Assembly (NCBI RefSeq): GCF_000469585.1 | Contig: NZ_AWNK01000005.1 | Coordinates: 203,100 to 267,099 of the forward strand | Source: Chrysiogenes arsenatis DSM 11915 | GTDB lineage: Bacteria; Chrysiogenota; Chrysiogenetes; Chrysiogenales; Chrysiogenaceae | Reading direction: 5' to 3' | Length of the DNA stretch: 64,000 bases | Shown here: positions 34,928 to 45,302 of the stretch, piece after piece | How positions within the stretch are numbered: the first letter of the stretch is position 1 | Layout of the letters: each line of letters begins with the position of its first letter | Translations under genes and position numbers: made by a program | Notes under the pieces: model-generated | The model's database searches: none | What the model saw: only the letters and a program-made list of their open reading frames with translations | Told to the model about the DNA's origin: nothing

Positions 34928-37525
34928 TTACGCAGAAACCTTCTGCAATAGTACTGCCGATTGCTTACGCCGTTTTTGTCCGATACCTATTAATGCCATA
35001 AGGGTGAGCGCAGGAATGTACATCAAGTGTTTCGGCGGTTGCGGTTCTTCGCGTTCCACCGTTACAATTTCCCAGTCAAAGTCAAATCCCATCTGTTCAG
35101 CGATACTCCCGAAGGCCACCATGTCAACAAAGACTCGATCTTGTTCGATGTCCGTGCGCAGCGTCAGCCCTGCCTCTTTCAGACGAGCAATTCCAGTCGG
35201 ACGCTCCTCGCCGAGTGGCAATAAAACCGTTTTTTCGAAGGATTTGCCGTCAAACGTCACGCCAGCAACGCGCATCCGTATCGTTTCAAAGGGTTCTGTA
35301 TTTCGCGCCACTTCAGTAATTTGGATCGCCGGAAGTGGTGTCATTGGATGATAAATCATATCCATAAAGAATCCGGGGCGGAAGAGGGCGAACGTTACCA
35401 GAATCATCGCCGCTGATTCCCACAGTCTATTTCTAACCATCCAATATCCCTGCGTTGCCGAAGCAAACGTCAGCATTGCGGCCACTGCACCAAAAATAGT
35501 AAACATCAGCTCCCATACATTCGGAATATTCATCAGCAGAAGCTGCGTGTTGAAAATGAACATAAAAGGGAGAATGGCGGTACGCATATCGTAGGTAAAC
35601 CCCTGAATCCCGGTCGCAATAGGATCACTGCGGGAAATCGCCGCGGCAGCGTAGGCTGCCAGGCCAACGGGTGGCGTATCATCAGCGAGGATACCGAAAT
35701 AGAAGACAAAGAGGTGAACCGCAATCAGCGGCACAATCAGCCCATGCTGGGCGCCAAGAGCGACAATGACCGGAGCCATCAGGGTGGAAACGACAATATA
35801 GTTGGCCGTCGTTGGCAACCCCATCCCGAGAATCAAACTGATGACAGCCGTAAAGATCAGCATTACCATCAGGTTACCGCCGGAAATAAACTCGACAAAA
35901 TCGGTCATGACCAGTCCGATACCCGTCAGCGTCACCGTCCCGACCACAATCCCGGCAGCGGCGGTGGCGATACCAATACCAATCATGTTGCGCGATCCAC
36001 TCGTGAGGCCATTAATGAGTTCGCTACAACCTTGAAGTACCGCAGCCTGATAGTCACCTGTACGGCGGAAATACGCGAGTATCGGTCGTTGCGTGACGAG
36101 AATGAACATCAGAAACACCGTTGCCCAAAAAGCAGCCAGCCCGGGACTGAACCGTTCCACCATCAAACACCACACCAAGACAACGACGGGAAGCAGGAAA
36201 TGAAGCCCCGAAAGAAAAATCGGTTTGAAAGCGGGAACTTCAATCAACGATTCCACCGAAAGCTCTTCGCTGCTATCGGGATAGCCAGCGGCCACTTTCA
36301 AGAGGGCGATGTACACAATCCCAATCATTACGGCAAGAATCAGCGATGCCATCGGCCCAAAAACCTCGCGGGTCCAACCAACTCCGTAATAGACAATCAG
36401 CCCAAGGACACACAATCCAATAAAAGAACTAAGAAAGCCGATCAGCGTGCCCATGAATGTCGAACCACTATTGCGAGGCAGACCTTGCATATTCAATTTG
36501 ACCGCTTCAAGATGGACGATATAGACAAGGGCAATATACGAAATGAGCGCTGGAAGGAGCGCATGGCGAATAACTTCTAAATACGAAATCCCAACATATT
36601 CCACCATCAAGAAGGCCGCCGCACCCATAATGGGTGGCGTTAATTGCCCATTTGTCGAGGCGGCAACTTCAATCGCCCCTGCTTTTACGCCAGAAAATCC
36701 AACCCGTTTCATCAGTGGAATCGTAAACGTCCCCGTCGTGACAACATTGGCGATAGATGATCCTGAAATAATCCCGCTAAAGCCAGACGCCACCACCGCC
36801 GCTTTGGCCGGTCCGCCACGCATGTGACCCAATAGCGAAAAAGCTACCTTAATGAAATAGTTCCCCGCACCCGCCTTTTCCAGCAGGGCGCCAAAGAGCA
36901 CAAAGAGAAAGACAAAACTCGAAGAAACACCGATGGCAACACCAAAGACCCCTTCAGTAGTAAGCCATTGATGCGACATCGCCTTGGCAAGACTGGCACC
37001 ACGATGCGAAATTAACTCCGGCATGTACGGGCCACCAAACGTGTACGCTAAAAAGAAAAGCGCCACTATCATCAAAGGCGAGCCCAGAGCGCGCCTGGTC
37101 GCTTCCAGTAAGAGAATCATGCCGATGAGAGCGACAACTAAATCCTGAGTGATGGGCGCGCCGGAACGCGTTGCCAGCTCATCATAAAAAATAATTAAGT
37201 ATCCCGCGCATATCGCCCCGGTAAAGGCAAAGACCCAATCCAGCAGTGGAATGTGCTCTTTTGGAGACTTCTTGCGCATGGGGAACGCGGTAAAAGCGAG
37301 GAAAATGGCAAATGCAAGGTGGATAGCACGCCCTTCGGTCGTATTAAAGACACCTATCTGGAGCGCAAAAGGGAGTGGAGACGCATACCAAAGCTGAAAG
37401 AGCGCCCAGCAAAGGGTCACAACAAAAATCACTTTACCTGAAAGGCCCAAGGGATGACGCCCACCAGTTTCTGAACTCACCAGCTCATCGAGTTTTTCGG
37501 CTCCGGGTGGATTGGGATTACTCAT
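34928..37525 (-). CDS. Fused TRAP transporter permease (4TM/12TM) with DUF3394 tail
   Basis: An 865-aa protein joining the small (DctQ-like) and large (DctM-like) TRAP subunits, as usual for TAXI-type systems. The N-terminal region has about six spans. The DctM core carries FGALLEKAGAGNYFI, SGIISGSSIANVVTTGTF, NGQLTPPIMGAAAFLM and MGLPTTANYIV. The last 170 residues are mostly soluble (TEVARNTEPFETIRMRVAGV onward) with one final span, matching DUF3394. It needs a TAXI binding protein, and the one at 18648-19646 is the only candidate here. GGAGG lies 8 bp before the ATG. Substrate unknown. Confidence 0.92.
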   Translation of the reverse strand: MSNPNPPGAEKLDELVSSETGGRHPLGLSGKVIFVVTLCWALFQLWYASPLPFALQIGVFNTTEGRAIHLAFAIFLAFTAFPMRKKSPKEHIPLLDWVFAFTGAICAGYLIIFYDELATRSGAPITQDLVVALIGMILLLEATRRALGSPLMIVALFFLAYTFGGPYMPELISHRGASLAKAMSHQWLTTEGVFGVAIGVSSSFVFLFVLFGALLEKAGAGNYFIKVAFSLLGHMRGGPAKAAVVASGFSGIISGSSIANVVTTGTFTIPLMKRVGFSGVKAGAIEVAASTNGQLTPPIMGAAAFLMVEYVGISYLEVIRHALLPALISYIALVYIVHLEAVKLNMQGLPRNSGSTFMGTLIGFLSSFIGLCVLGLIVYYGVGWTREVFGPMASLILAVMIGIVYIALLKVAAGYPDSSEELSVESLIEVPAFKPIFLSGLHFLLPVVVLVWCLMVERFSPGLAAFWATVFLMFILVTQRPILAYFRRTGDYQAAVLQGCSELINGLTSGSRNMIGIGIATAAAGIVVGTVTLTGIGLVMTDFVEFISGGNLMVMLIFTAVISLILGMGLPTTANYIVVSTLMAPVIVALGAQHGLIVPLIAVHLFVFYFGILADDTPPVGLAAYAAAAISRSDPIATGIQGFTYDMRTAILPFMFIFNTQLLLMNIPNVWELMFTIFGAVAAMLTFASATQGYWMVRNRLWESAAMILVTFALFRPGFFMDMIYHPMTPLPAIQITEVARNTEPFETIRMRVAGVTFDGKSFEKTVLLPLGEERPTGIARLKEAGLTLRTDIEQDRVFVDMVAFGSIAEQMGFDFDWEIVTVEREEPQPPKHLMYIPALTLMALIGIGQKRRKQSAVLLQKVSA

Positions 37526-37716
37526 ACTTTATACCTCCGCGCACGACGTTTGTATCTTCCGCAATTATCACTAAAAAACGCAAAATTGCCAGCAGAAATC
37601 CGGTAGTATGCTGACCAATGCTGGGATTGAAACATTCGCAAATTTCACGATCCGTTGCACTGAATCTGGCGACATGATAAGTTGGCAAAAATTATATTAC
37701 TCTTGGGGGTATTGAC

Positions 37717-38787
37717 GTGAGTGATCGCAGCAAAGCACTTGACCTCGCCATGGCACAGATAGAAAAAGCTTACGGAAAAGGGAGTATTATGCGTTTGGGG
37801 TCAGATGAAATCCCCGCTATTCCCGTTATTTCCTCCGGCAATCTTGGCATTGATATCGCGCTCGGCGTGGGCGGTTATCCACTCGGACGGATCATTGAAA
37901 TTTACGGCCCTGAATCGAGTGGTAAAACCACCTTGGCATTGCACGCCGTTGCTGAATGCCAGAAAAAGGGTGGCACGGCAGCCTTTATCGATGCGGAACA
38001 TGCCTTTGACCAACTCTACGCACGTAAAATAGGGATTAATACCGAGCATCTGCTTGTCAGTCAGCCAGACTACGGCGAACAGGCTTTAGAAATTGCCGAC
38101 ACGCTGGTGCGGAGTGGCGCGGTGGATATTATTGTTATCGATTCGGTGGCAGCACTGGTTCCTAAAGCTGAACTGGAAGGCGATATGGGCGAAGCGACCA
38201 TGGGCGCGCAGGCGCGACTCATGTCACAAGCGTTGCGCAAACTGGCGGGTGTGATCAGCAAAACACACTGCATTGTGATTTTTATCAACCAGATTCGCTC
38301 AAAAATTGGCGTGATGTTTGGCAGCCCAGAAACAACGACCGGCGGAAATGCACTGAAATTTTATGCATCAATCCGCTTAGACGTGCGGCGCATCGGCGCG
38401 ATTAAAGATGGCACTGACGTGACGGGCAACCGCACCAAAGTCAAAGTCGTCAAAAACAAGGTGGCTCCGCCGTTCAAAGAAGTGGAGTTTGACATTACCT
38501 TTGGCGAAGGGGTCAGCAACATCGGCACACTGATTGATATGGCGACCGACCTTGACCTGCTGCAGAAAAGTGGCTCGTGGTATTCGTACAATGGTGAACG
38601 GATCGGCCAAGGGCGGGAAAACATTAAAACGTACTTCCGCGAGCACCCTGAAGCCGTGACCGATCTGGAATACAAGGTCAAAGTGAAGTCAGGGATTATT
38701 CCCGAAAAAGTGGAAGAGGTAAAACCTGAGACGAAGAAAGAAAGCAAAAAATCTGAAGATAAAAAGAAAGAGGAGGAGGTAGGATGA
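37717..38787 (+). CDS. recA: Recombinase RecA
   Basis: A 356-aa ATPase that forms filaments on single-stranded DNA for homologous recombination and SOS induction. Motifs: Walker [10 protein letters not shown], Walker [13 protein letters not shown], the MAW motif following, L1/L2 loop segments ([19 protein letters not shown] and [26 protein letters not shown]). The C-terminal tail is Lys/Glu-rich. It starts at GTG 37717 with GGGGGT 7 bp upstream. The final ATGA overlaps rplI, whose Shine-Dalgarno (GAGGAGGT) is inside the recA tail. I saw no clear LexA box in the 190 bp upstream. Confidence 0.98.
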   Translation: MSDRSKALDLAMAQIEKAYGKGSIMRLGSDEIPAIPVISSGNLGIDIALGVGGYPLGRIIEIYGPESSGKTTLALHAVAECQKKGGTAAFIDAEHAFDQLYARKIGINTEHLLVSQPDYGEQALEIADTLVRSGAVDIIVIDSVAALVPKAELEGDMGEATMGAQARLMSQALRKLAGVISKTHCIVIFINQIRSKIGVMFGSPETTTGGNALKFYASIRLDVRRIGAIKDGTDVTGNRTKVKVVKNKVAPPFKEVEFDITFGEGVSNIGTLIDMATDLDLLQKSGSWYSYNGERIGQGRENIKTYFREHPEAVTDLEYKVKVKSGIIPEKVEEVKPETKKESKKSEDKKKEEEVG

Positions 38788-39230
38788 AAGTAATTTTTTT
38801 ACAAAACGTCAAAGGCGTTGCCGATAAAGGGATGATAAAAGAAGTCTCTGACGGCTATGCGCGCAACTTCTTATTTAGCAAAAAACTTGCCGTGGAAGCC
38901 AACAGCGATAATATTGCGGCGCACGAAGAGGCGAAACGGTTGCAAGCCGAACATGAGGCACGCGAATTGGCCGATGCCCAAAGCATTGCCGCAAAAATGC
39001 AAGGGATGGGCGTACTCAATTTTAAACGCCCCTGCGGCGATAAAGGGAAACTGTTTGGCGCTGTGACCACAGCCGATATAGCGGACGAGTTTGGAAAAGT
39101 TGGCATCGAAGTGGATAAACGGAAGCTCAAGCTGCCTGAAAACATCAAAACACTCGGCAAGCACGTGGTACAGGTTCGCCTCCATCCTGAAGTAAAATTC
39201 GACATGGAAGTGCAGGTATTTGAAGAATAA
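38784..39230 (+). CDS. rplI: Ribosomal protein L9
   Basis: A 148-aa 50S protein. The N-terminal rRNA-binding domain reads [21 protein letters not shown] followed by [10 protein letters not shown] and a Lys-rich end (the first part is split here only by naming). A long central helix and a C-terminal domain with [13 protein letters not shown] and the [11 protein letters not shown] strand follow. Length is the standard 147-150 aa. It overlaps recA by 4 bp and is closed by a terminator 20 bp downstream, so recA-rplI is a two-gene unit. L9 is more often encoded with rpsF-rpsR or dnaB, so this pairing is unusual. Confidence 0.97.
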   Translation: MKVIFLQNVKGVADKGMIKEVSDGYARNFLFSKKLAVEANSDNIAAHEEAKRLQAEHEARELADAQSIAAKMQGMGVLNFKRPCGDKGKLFGAVTTADIADEFGKVGIEVDKRKLKLPENIKTLGKHVVQVRLHPEVKFDMEVQVFEE

Positions 39231-39252
39231 GCACTCTTGGTTCTGCGATAAT

Positions 39253-39289
39253 AAAAAAGCCCCGCCGGAATTTTCCAGCGGGGCTTTTT
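39253..39289. terminator. Bidirectional terminator between rplI and maeB
   Basis: AAAAAAGCCCCGC at 39253-39265 pairs with GCGGGGCTTTTT at 39278-39289; GGAA/TTCC inside extends the stem past one mismatch. A and T runs flank both sides, so it serves both convergent genes. Confidence 0.9.
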
Positions 39290-39302
39290 CGTGCTTTAAA
39301 AA

Positions 39303-41579
39303 TCAGTGTTTACCGTTTTTCAACATGGTGGCCTGAAGCCCTGCAAAAGCACTCAGGTTGAGGATGTCTTCGACCGATGAGCCACGCTCAAGGATGTGAA
39401 CGGATTGCTTGAGACCGACAAGAATCGGGCCGACCGCGTCGACTTCTGCCAAACGCATAAACAATTTGTACGCAATGTTAGCGGAGTTCAGGTCAGGGAA
39501 TATCAGAATATTCGGTTCGCCTTTCAGTCCGGAGAATGGGAAGATTTCGTCGCGCAGTTTGGTATTGAACGCGATGTTCGCTTGCATTTCCCCTTCAACT
39601 TCCAAGCCTGGCGCAAGCTTCTTTACCAACGCAGTAGCATTGGCAATTTTGCGTGGCGCGTCGTGCGGCGATGAGCCAAAGTTTGAGTACGAAAGCATCG
39701 CGACTTTTGGTTCGATGCCAAATTCTTTTACCAGCCCAGCAGTAGCAATAGCGATTTCAGCCAGTTGCTCTTCGGTTGGATTGGCATTGACCGTGGTATC
39801 AGCAAAGAACAGTGTGCGGTTTTTGAAAACCAACATGTAAATACCGGCAATCGACTTATGCGCCGTCGCCTGTTCGATACAGGTTAACACGGGGCGGATA
39901 GCAAATGGATATGGCAGTGTTTGACCGTACACCATACTGCTCGCATCGCCATTGCGTACCATCATAGCACCGTAGTATCCGGGGTTTTTCTGCACCAGCT
40001 CAAGAGCGTTATCAAGCGTTAACCCTTTACGCTGGCGCTGCTTGTAAAGCGATTGCGCGTATTCTTGCGCCTTGCCATTGTCGTGCATTGGGTCGATGAC
40101 ATCAACATTTGCGGCATCCATACCGTATTTCGCCATTTTCTGCTGAATAACATCAAGATTCCCCAAAAGAATTGGGCGCGCCAGCCCTTCTTCAATCACT
40201 TTTCCGGCAGCATGGATGATATTATCATCAGATCCTTCGGGGTAGACAATGCTGGTCTGATTTTTCTTCACTTGGTTGAAGATATAGCGCATGGCGGCTT
40301 TTGATTTTCCAAGGGTCGATTCCAACGTTTCACGATACGTATTCAGATCAGCAATCGGCTTGCGTGCGACGCCGGTTTCCATCGCAGCTTGAGCAACCGC
40401 TGGTGCAATCCGCAAGAGCGCGCGTGGGTCAAATGGTTTTGGAATGATATATTCTTTGCCATACTCAAAACGCTCAACACCGTACGCTTTCGTGACGGAA
40501 TCCGGCACTTCTTCTTTCGCCAGCGCGGCAATAGCTCTGACGGCAGCAATTTTCATTTCAGGGTTAATTTTGGTTGCGCGAACATCAAGCGCGCCGCGGA
40601 ACAAGAAAGGGAAGCACAAAACGTTATTGACTTGGTTCGGATAGTCACTGCGACCCGTCGCCATAATACAGTCAGGACGTGCCTCAACCGCATCGGGATA
40701 AGTGATTTCTGGCTCAGGATTGGCCATCGCAAAGATGATGGGGTTTGGCGCCATCGTTTTGACCATCTCTTTGGTCACGGCACCGGCTACGCTGACGCCA
40801 CAGAACAGATCCGCGCCGACCATCGCTTCTTCAAGCGTGCGACACTCGGTATCGTTGGCAAAGCGCTCTTTGTATTCGTTCATCGACTGGGTGCGCCCTT
40901 TGAAGATAACCCCTTTGGAGTCGCACATGATCAGGTTTTCTTTGCGGATGCCAAGGTCAACAAACAGTTGCGCGCACGCCATACCGGCTGCGCCAGCTCC
41001 GTTGAAAACAGCTTTCATTTGGCTGATATCTTTGCCGATAATTTCTACTGCGTTTACCAATGCCGCAGCAGAAATGATCGCCGTGCCGTGTTGGTCGTCG
41101 TGAAAAACTGGGATATCGAGCTTTGATTGCAGGGTTTCTTCGATGTAAAAGCAATCTGGTGCTGCAATATCTTCGAGGTTGATACCACCGAAAGTTGGAG
41201 AAATCATTTCGCAGAAGCGGACAATTTCATCCTTATCTTTGGAGTCGATTTCGATATCAAAAACGTCCACATCGGCAAACTTCTTGAACAGCGACCCTTT
41301 TCCTTCCATAACCGGCTTGCCAGCGATGGCGCCGATATCGCCAAGACCAAGAACCGCTGTGCCGTTTGAAATAACCGCAACCAGATTTCCTTTGGCAGTG
41401 TATTCGTAGGCCATATCAGGATTTTTGGCAATTTCTTCGCATGGGCGGGCAACGCCTGGGCTGTACGCGAGTGAAAGGTCTTTCTGGGTGCTGAAGGGTT
41501 TCGTAACGATTACTTCGATTTTCCCTTTACGGCCCATGCTGTGGTAGTCAAGCGACTGTTCGTAAATGTCTTTTGCCAT
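39303..41579 (-). CDS. maeB: NADP-dependent malic enzyme, MaeB type
   Basis: A 758-aa cytoplasmic enzyme that decarboxylates malate to pyruvate with NADP reduction; the same length as E. coli MaeB (759). The malic-enzyme half carries [60 protein letters not shown] and [10 protein letters not shown]. The C-terminal 320 residues form a phosphotransacetylase-like domain ([24 protein letters not shown]) that in MaeB is regulatory, probably sensing acetyl-CoA. It is the last gene after sucCD, across an intercistronic hairpin, and has its own ribosome site. It would link the TCA cycle to pyruvate and NADPH during growth on acetate. Confidence 0.96.
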   Translation of the reverse strand: MAKDIYEQSLDYHSMGRKGKIEVIVTKPFSTQKDLSLAYSPGVARPCEEIAKNPDMAYEYTAKGNLVAVISNGTAVLGLGDIGAIAGKPVMEGKGSLFKKFADVDVFDIEIDSKDKDEIVRFCEMISPTFGGINLEDIAAPDCFYIEETLQSKLDIPVFHDDQHGTAIISAAALVNAVEIIGKDISQMKAVFNGAGAAGMACAQLFVDLGIRKENLIMCDSKGVIFKGRTQSMNEYKERFANDTECRTLEEAMVGADLFCGVSVAGAVTKEMVKTMAPNPIIFAMANPEPEITYPDAVEARPDCIMATGRSDYPNQVNNVLCFPFLFRGALDVRATKINPEMKIAAVRAIAALAKEEVPDSVTKAYGVERFEYGKEYIIPKPFDPRALLRIAPAVAQAAMETGVARKPIADLNTYRETLESTLGKSKAAMRYIFNQVKKNQTSIVYPEGSDDNIIHAAGKVIEEGLARPILLGNLDVIQQKMAKYGMDAANVDVIDPMHDNGKAQEYAQSLYKQRQRKGLTLDNALELVQKNPGYYGAMMVRNGDASSMVYGQTLPYPFAIRPVLTCIEQATAHKSIAGIYMLVFKNRTLFFADTTVNANPTEEQLAEIAIATAGLVKEFGIEPKVAMLSYSNFGSSPHDAPRKIANATALVKKLAPGLEVEGEMQANIAFNTKLRDEIFPFSGLKGEPNILIFPDLNSANIAYKLFMRLAEVDAVGPILVGLKQSVHILERGSSVEDILNLSAFAGLQATMLKNGKH

Positions 41580-41607
41580 AATGTCATGCCTCTCTTCGAT
41601 TTTAGTA

Positions 41608-41632
41608 GTGGGGCAGAAAAGCTCTGCCCCAC
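41608..41632. repeat. Intercistronic hairpin between sucD and maeB
   Basis: GTGGGGCAGA at 41608-41617 pairs perfectly with TCTGCCCCAC at 41623-41632 around a 5-nt loop. There is no T run, so it is a better candidate for mRNA stability or partial termination than for a full terminator. Confidence 0.7.
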
Positions 41633-41674
41633 CATTGGGTTGTGTGTATACAATATCAGGTCAGTGCGAGAGTT

Positions 41675-42595
41675 CTACCGTGTTCCTTCTTTGCATGCAT
41701 CAAGTAAGTCGACATCCAGCAGGAATTCCTCCATCAACCGACCAATTTCGACGATGGTATGCGCCACGCGCACTCCGGCACTTTGCATTGCTTCAATTTT
41801 GGAACTAGCTGACCCACTGTTGCCGCTTACGATGGCACCCGCATGTCCCATCCGTTTCCCTGGAGGAGCCGTCGCACCAGCAATAAAACCAACGACTGGT
41901 TTATGGCGCATGTTTTCGCCAATCCACTGCGCCGCTTTTTCTTCGTTCGAGCCGCCAATCTCGCCGATCATGACGATGGCAAGCGTCTCTTCATCCGCTG
42001 CAAAGCGTTTGATGACATCAAGATGGGTTAAACCATTGACTGGATCGCCACCAATCCCCACTACCGTGCTCTGCCCAAGGCCACGCAGCGAAAGCTGGTT
42101 GACCGCTTCGTACGTGAGTGTTCCCGAACGGGAAACAATGCCGATCCGTCCGCGTTTATGGATATAGGCCGGCATAATCCCCATCTTGCACTCGCCCGGT
42201 GTAATGATACCCGGGCAATTCGGGCCAATCAGTTTTGACGATGGACGCTTGCTGAGGAAGTATTTGACACGCACCATATCCAGAATAGGAATCCCTTCGG
42301 TAATACAGGCAATCACTTCAATTCCAGCATCAGCCGCTTCCATAATCGCATCGGCGGCATAGAGCGGCGGAACGTAAATCATAGATGCGTTGGCACCAGT
42401 TGCCCTGACCGACTCAACAACCGAGTTAAACACCGGCACGCGGCCATCCAGCACCGTCGTTCCCCCTTTGCCGGGCGTAATCCCGCCAACCACGTTGGTA
42501 CCGTATTTCAAAGCCATTTCGGTGTGGAATATCCCTTGGCTACCAGTAATCCCTTGGGTAATGAGTCGCGTATGTTTACCAACCAAAATACTCAT
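41675..42595 (-). CDS. sucD: Succinyl-CoA ligase, alpha subunit
   Basis: A 306-aa subunit of the TCA-cycle enzyme that interconverts succinyl-CoA and succinate with nucleotide phosphorylation. CoA-binding Rossmann domain: [30 protein letters not shown], and [17 protein letters not shown]. The phosphohistidine lies in [11 protein letters not shown]. The C-terminus (about 10 residues beyond LLDVDL) is slightly longer than in E. coli. Its ATG overlaps the sucC stop by 4 bp. No sucAB is present, so the enzyme may work in a branched or acetate-oriented cycle; that is inference. Confidence 0.96.
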   Translation of the reverse strand: MSILVGKHTRLITQGITGSQGIFHTEMALKYGTNVVGGITPGKGGTTVLDGRVPVFNSVVESVRATGANASMIYVPPLYAADAIMEAADAGIEVIACITEGIPILDMVRVKYFLSKRPSSKLIGPNCPGIITPGECKMGIMPAYIHKRGRIGIVSRSGTLTYEAVNQLSLRGLGQSTVVGIGGDPVNGLTHLDVIKRFAADEETLAIVMIGEIGGSNEEKAAQWIGENMRHKPVVGFIAGATAPPGKRMGHAGAIVSGNSGSASSKIEAMQSAGVRVAHTIVEIGRLMEEFLLDVDLLDACKEGTR

Positions 42596-43764
42596 GCCGC
42601 ACCCCCTTTGCCCGCTGCTTCAACGGCCATGCGCGCCGCCTCTTCTAATCCCGAAGCAACCGTCAGATTCAATTCAGATTCGCGGATGAGCTTCATCCCT
42701 TCTTCAACATTTGTCCCTTCCAGACGGACAATGACCGGAATTTTCAGATCCATTTCACGAACAGCTTCGATCACCCCTTGCGCGATGATGTCGCATTTCA
42801 TAATGCCACCAAAAATATTGATCAAAATCGAACGAACCTTGTCGTCGCGCAAGATAATGCGGAAAGCATGCGACACTTTTTCCGTATTCGCCCCGCCCCC
42901 AACATCCAAGAAGTTAGCCGGTGCGCCGCCGTAATGCTGAATCATATCCATCGTCGCCATTGCCAGTCCGGCACCGTTGACCATGCAACCGATGCTGCCG
43001 TCGAGCGCAATGTAGCTCAAGTTATAGCGCGAAGCTTCCACTTCGCGTTGATCTTCCTCGGCAAAGTCGCGCAGCTCTTGCACATCCGGGTGGCGCATTT
43101 GTGCGTTCTCATCAAAGTTTATTTTGGCATCAAGCGCGACTAATTTCCCATCGCCATTGATAATCAGCGGGTTTATTTCGACCTGCGAACAATCCTTTTC
43201 CACAAAAAGACGGTACAAGTTGCGCAGGATACTGGAAAACTGCCCTACGTGATCGCCAACTAAACCAAGAGCAAACGCCAGTTTGCGCGCTTGAAAATCA
43301 AGGATGCCAACCGAAGGCTCAACATGCTCAATCACGATTTTTTCGGGGTGGTGTTCAGCGACTTCTTCAATATTCACACCCCCTTCGCTGGAGGCAACAA
43401 CAGCAACTTTTTGTGCATCGCGGTCGATGATGATACTCAGGTAGAACTCTTTGACAATCTTCATCAACTCTTCGACGAGGATCTTGCGCACCTCTTTGGC
43501 CTGACCAGCCGTTTGTGCCGTGACAATCGGGGTGTTGAACATGTGCTCGGCGACTTCCTTCGCCTCTTTTGCACTCGACACCAGCTTAACACCGCCGCTC
43601 GCACCACGGTTCCCGGCGTGAATCTGTACCTTTAAGACCGCAGCACCACCGAGCTTGCGGGTGAGATCTTCCGCCTGCCAGTTCGTGTACGCAACCTTGC
43701 CACGCGGAACGGGAATCCCGTACTGCTCAAAAAGCTCTTTCCCCTGATACTCATGAATGTTCAT
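42592..43764 (-). CDS. sucC: Succinyl-CoA ligase, beta subunit
   Basis: A 390-aa partner of SucD with the ATP-grasp nucleotide-binding domain. Visible: [55 protein letters not shown] for the metal-binding region, and [13 protein letters not shown] plus [10 protein letters not shown] in the CoA-ligase domain. Length matches the bacterial subunit (about 388). AAGGAG lies 6 bp before the ATG. It is the first gene of sucC-sucD-maeB. A short GC-rich hairpin (43809-43824) lies in its leader. Confidence 0.96.
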   Translation of the reverse strand: MNIHEYQGKELFEQYGIPVPRGKVAYTNWQAEDLTRKLGGAAVLKVQIHAGNRGASGGVKLVSSAKEAKEVAEHMFNTPIVTAQTAGQAKEVRKILVEELMKIVKEFYLSIIIDRDAQKVAVVASSEGGVNIEEVAEHHPEKIVIEHVEPSVGILDFQARKLAFALGLVGDHVGQFSSILRNLYRLFVEKDCSQVEINPLIINGDGKLVALDAKINFDENAQMRHPDVQELRDFAEEDQREVEASRYNLSYIALDGSIGCMVNGAGLAMATMDMIQHYGGAPANFLDVGGGANTEKVSHAFRIILRDDKVRSILINIFGGIMKCDIIAQGVIEAVREMDLKIPVIVRLEGTNVEEGMKLIRESELNLTVASGLEEAARMAVEAAGKGGAA

Positions 43765-44141
43765 GGCAACTCCTTGGGTTCATCATTGAAGGCATTAACA
43801 AACTTCCATCGGGGCGCACCCCGAACTGCGACGACAACAGCAGTTTACAAGAGAACGCCAAATGAAAGATAGCAACTTTGATGCGGTAAAAAGTATTTTT
43901 CGCGTGAAAGGTAGAAAATTGGGACTGTTTTGCCCTCCACTTCAATGAAAGTGATTGCAAGGAAATTGCGTTTCCCAGCCACACACTCATCCCACAATAT
44001 ATGATGACATACTTTTGGAATGCGGCAGCTGCCTTTTCCTGATTGTTTCATTGCCCGTCTTCACATTTTATGCTAGGAAGTGCGATCTTCACATGATCGG
44101 TAACACGTTATAAATCCTATAGTAAATGGCGAAAGGCGAAT
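43765..44141. other. Divergent intergenic region between sucC and the PLP pair
   Basis: About 375 bp between sucC (minus) and the first PLP enzyme (plus). A 6-bp GC-rich hairpin at 43809-43824 lies in the sucC leader. I found no confident -35/-10 pair on either strand, and the open frames at 43751-43990 and 43845-44051 have no family features. It should hold promoters for both directions. Confidence 0.5.
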
Positions 44142-45302
44142 ATGAAAACTCTTGCGCGTGCAACTCAGGCTATCCATATTGGTGTTGGGAAAGATTCTGC
44201 GACGGGGGCAATCAGCTACCCGATTTACCCGAGTGCCACGTACCGTCACCCTGGTGTCGGGCAAAGTACCGGTTTTGACTACAGCCGTTCCGGCAATCCG
44301 ACGCGGCAGACGCTCGAAGAGGGCCTAGCGGTGCTGGAAGGCGGCGTGCGCGGCCTAGCGTTTTCTTCAGGCATGGCGGCACTAACCACGTTATTCCTCC
44401 ACTTCCGCACGGGCGACCATATCATTGCCTCAGAAGACATTTACGGCGGCACCTATCGCTTGCTCACATTGGTATTGGGCAATCTTGGTCTGCACATCAG
44501 CTATGTGCCGACTTCTGACGTAGCGGCGGTGCAGGCGGCAATGCAGCCGAATACGCGGGCACTACTGGTGGAAACACCGGGGAATCCCCTGATGGGGATC
44601 AGCGATCTTGCGGCATTGGGAACGCTGTGCCGCAAGCATGAGTTGATGTTTATTGTCGATAATACCTTTATGACGCCAATGCTCCAGCGCCCTTTTGAGT
44701 TTGGTGCCGATGTTGTCGTACACAGTGCTACCAAGTACCTGGGTGGCCATAACGACGTCTGCGCTGGGGTGTTAGTGGCGCGGACGGCGGAACTTGGCGA
44801 GCGGCTGTATTTTCTGCAAAATTCGATTGGAGCCGTGCTCTCACCGCAGGATTGCTGGTTGCTTTTGCGCAGCCTAAAAACGCTGTCACTCCGCATGGAG
44901 CGCCACAACCAGAATGCCATGCAGATAGCTCAGTGGCTGGAAAAGCATCCAGCGGTAAAAGCTGTCCACTATCCGGGGCTTCCTTCGCACCCGCAACACG
45001 CGCTGGCGCAGTCGCAGGCCAGTGGTTTTGGCGGCATGCTCTCCTTCCGCGTCCGCTCGGCGCAGATGGCGCGAAAGGTACTGGAGCGGCTCACGCTGAT
45101 TAGTTTTGCCGAAAGTCTTGGCGGAGTAGAAACGCTGATGACATTGCCTGACATTCAGACGCACGGCGATATTCCGCGCGAACAGAAAGATCGGCTTGGC
45201 ATTGACGAATCGCTCTTGCGCCTTTCGGTGGGCATTGAAGATGTGGCCGATATTATCGCCGATCTCGAACAGGCGTTTGCTGCGGCGGAGCGTGATGCAT
45301 GA
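44142..45302 (+). CDS. Cys/Met-metabolism PLP enzyme (cystathionine synthase/lyase family), first
   Basis: A 386-aa pyridoxal-phosphate enzyme. The cofactor Lys is K198 in HSATKYLGGHND. Other family segments: YSRSGNPTRQTLEEGLA, FSSGMAALTT, YGGTYRL, ETPGNPL, DNTFMTP and the C-terminal ESLGGVETL. Members are cystathionine gamma-synthase, beta-lyase, gamma-lyase and O-acetylhomoserine sulfhydrylase; these cannot be separated reliably by eye. The start (ATG at 44142) is preceded by AAAGGCGA. It overlaps a paralogue by 4 bp, suggesting a synthase/lyase pair acting in sequence in transsulfuration. Confidence 0.92.
   Translation: MKTLARATQAIHIGVGKDSATGAISYPIYPSATYRHPGVGQSTGFDYSRSGNPTRQTLEEGLAVLEGGVRGLAFSSGMAALTTLFLHFRTGDHIIASEDIYGGTYRLLTLVLGNLGLHISYVPTSDVAAVQAAMQPNTRALLVETPGNPLMGISDLAALGTLCRKHELMFIVDNTFMTPMLQRPFEFGADVVVHSATKYLGGHNDVCAGVLVARTAELGERLYFLQNSIGAVLSPQDCWLLLRSLKTLSLRMERHNQNAMQIAQWLEKHPAVKAVHYPGLPSHPQHALAQSQASGFGGMLSFRVRSAQMARKVLERLTLISFAESLGGVETLMTLPDIQTHGDIPREQKDRLGIDESLLRLSVGIEDVADIIADLEQAFAAAERDA

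Noticed and set aside
35714-36580. 288-aa plus-strand open frame inside the TRAP permease
   Set aside because: It is antisense to a fully recognisable permease, is very rich in Arg, Gln, Asn and His, and has no family features; typical of a shadow frame.
37526-37716. LexA box or clear promoter for recA
   Set aside because: No convincing SOS-box dyad (CTGT-N8-ACAG or GAAC-N4-GTTC) and no -35/-10 pair better than chance; a -35-like TTGCAC exists but its -10 is poor.
40389-41126. 245-aa plus-strand open frame within maeB
   Set aside because: Antisense to a full-length malic enzyme and without family features.
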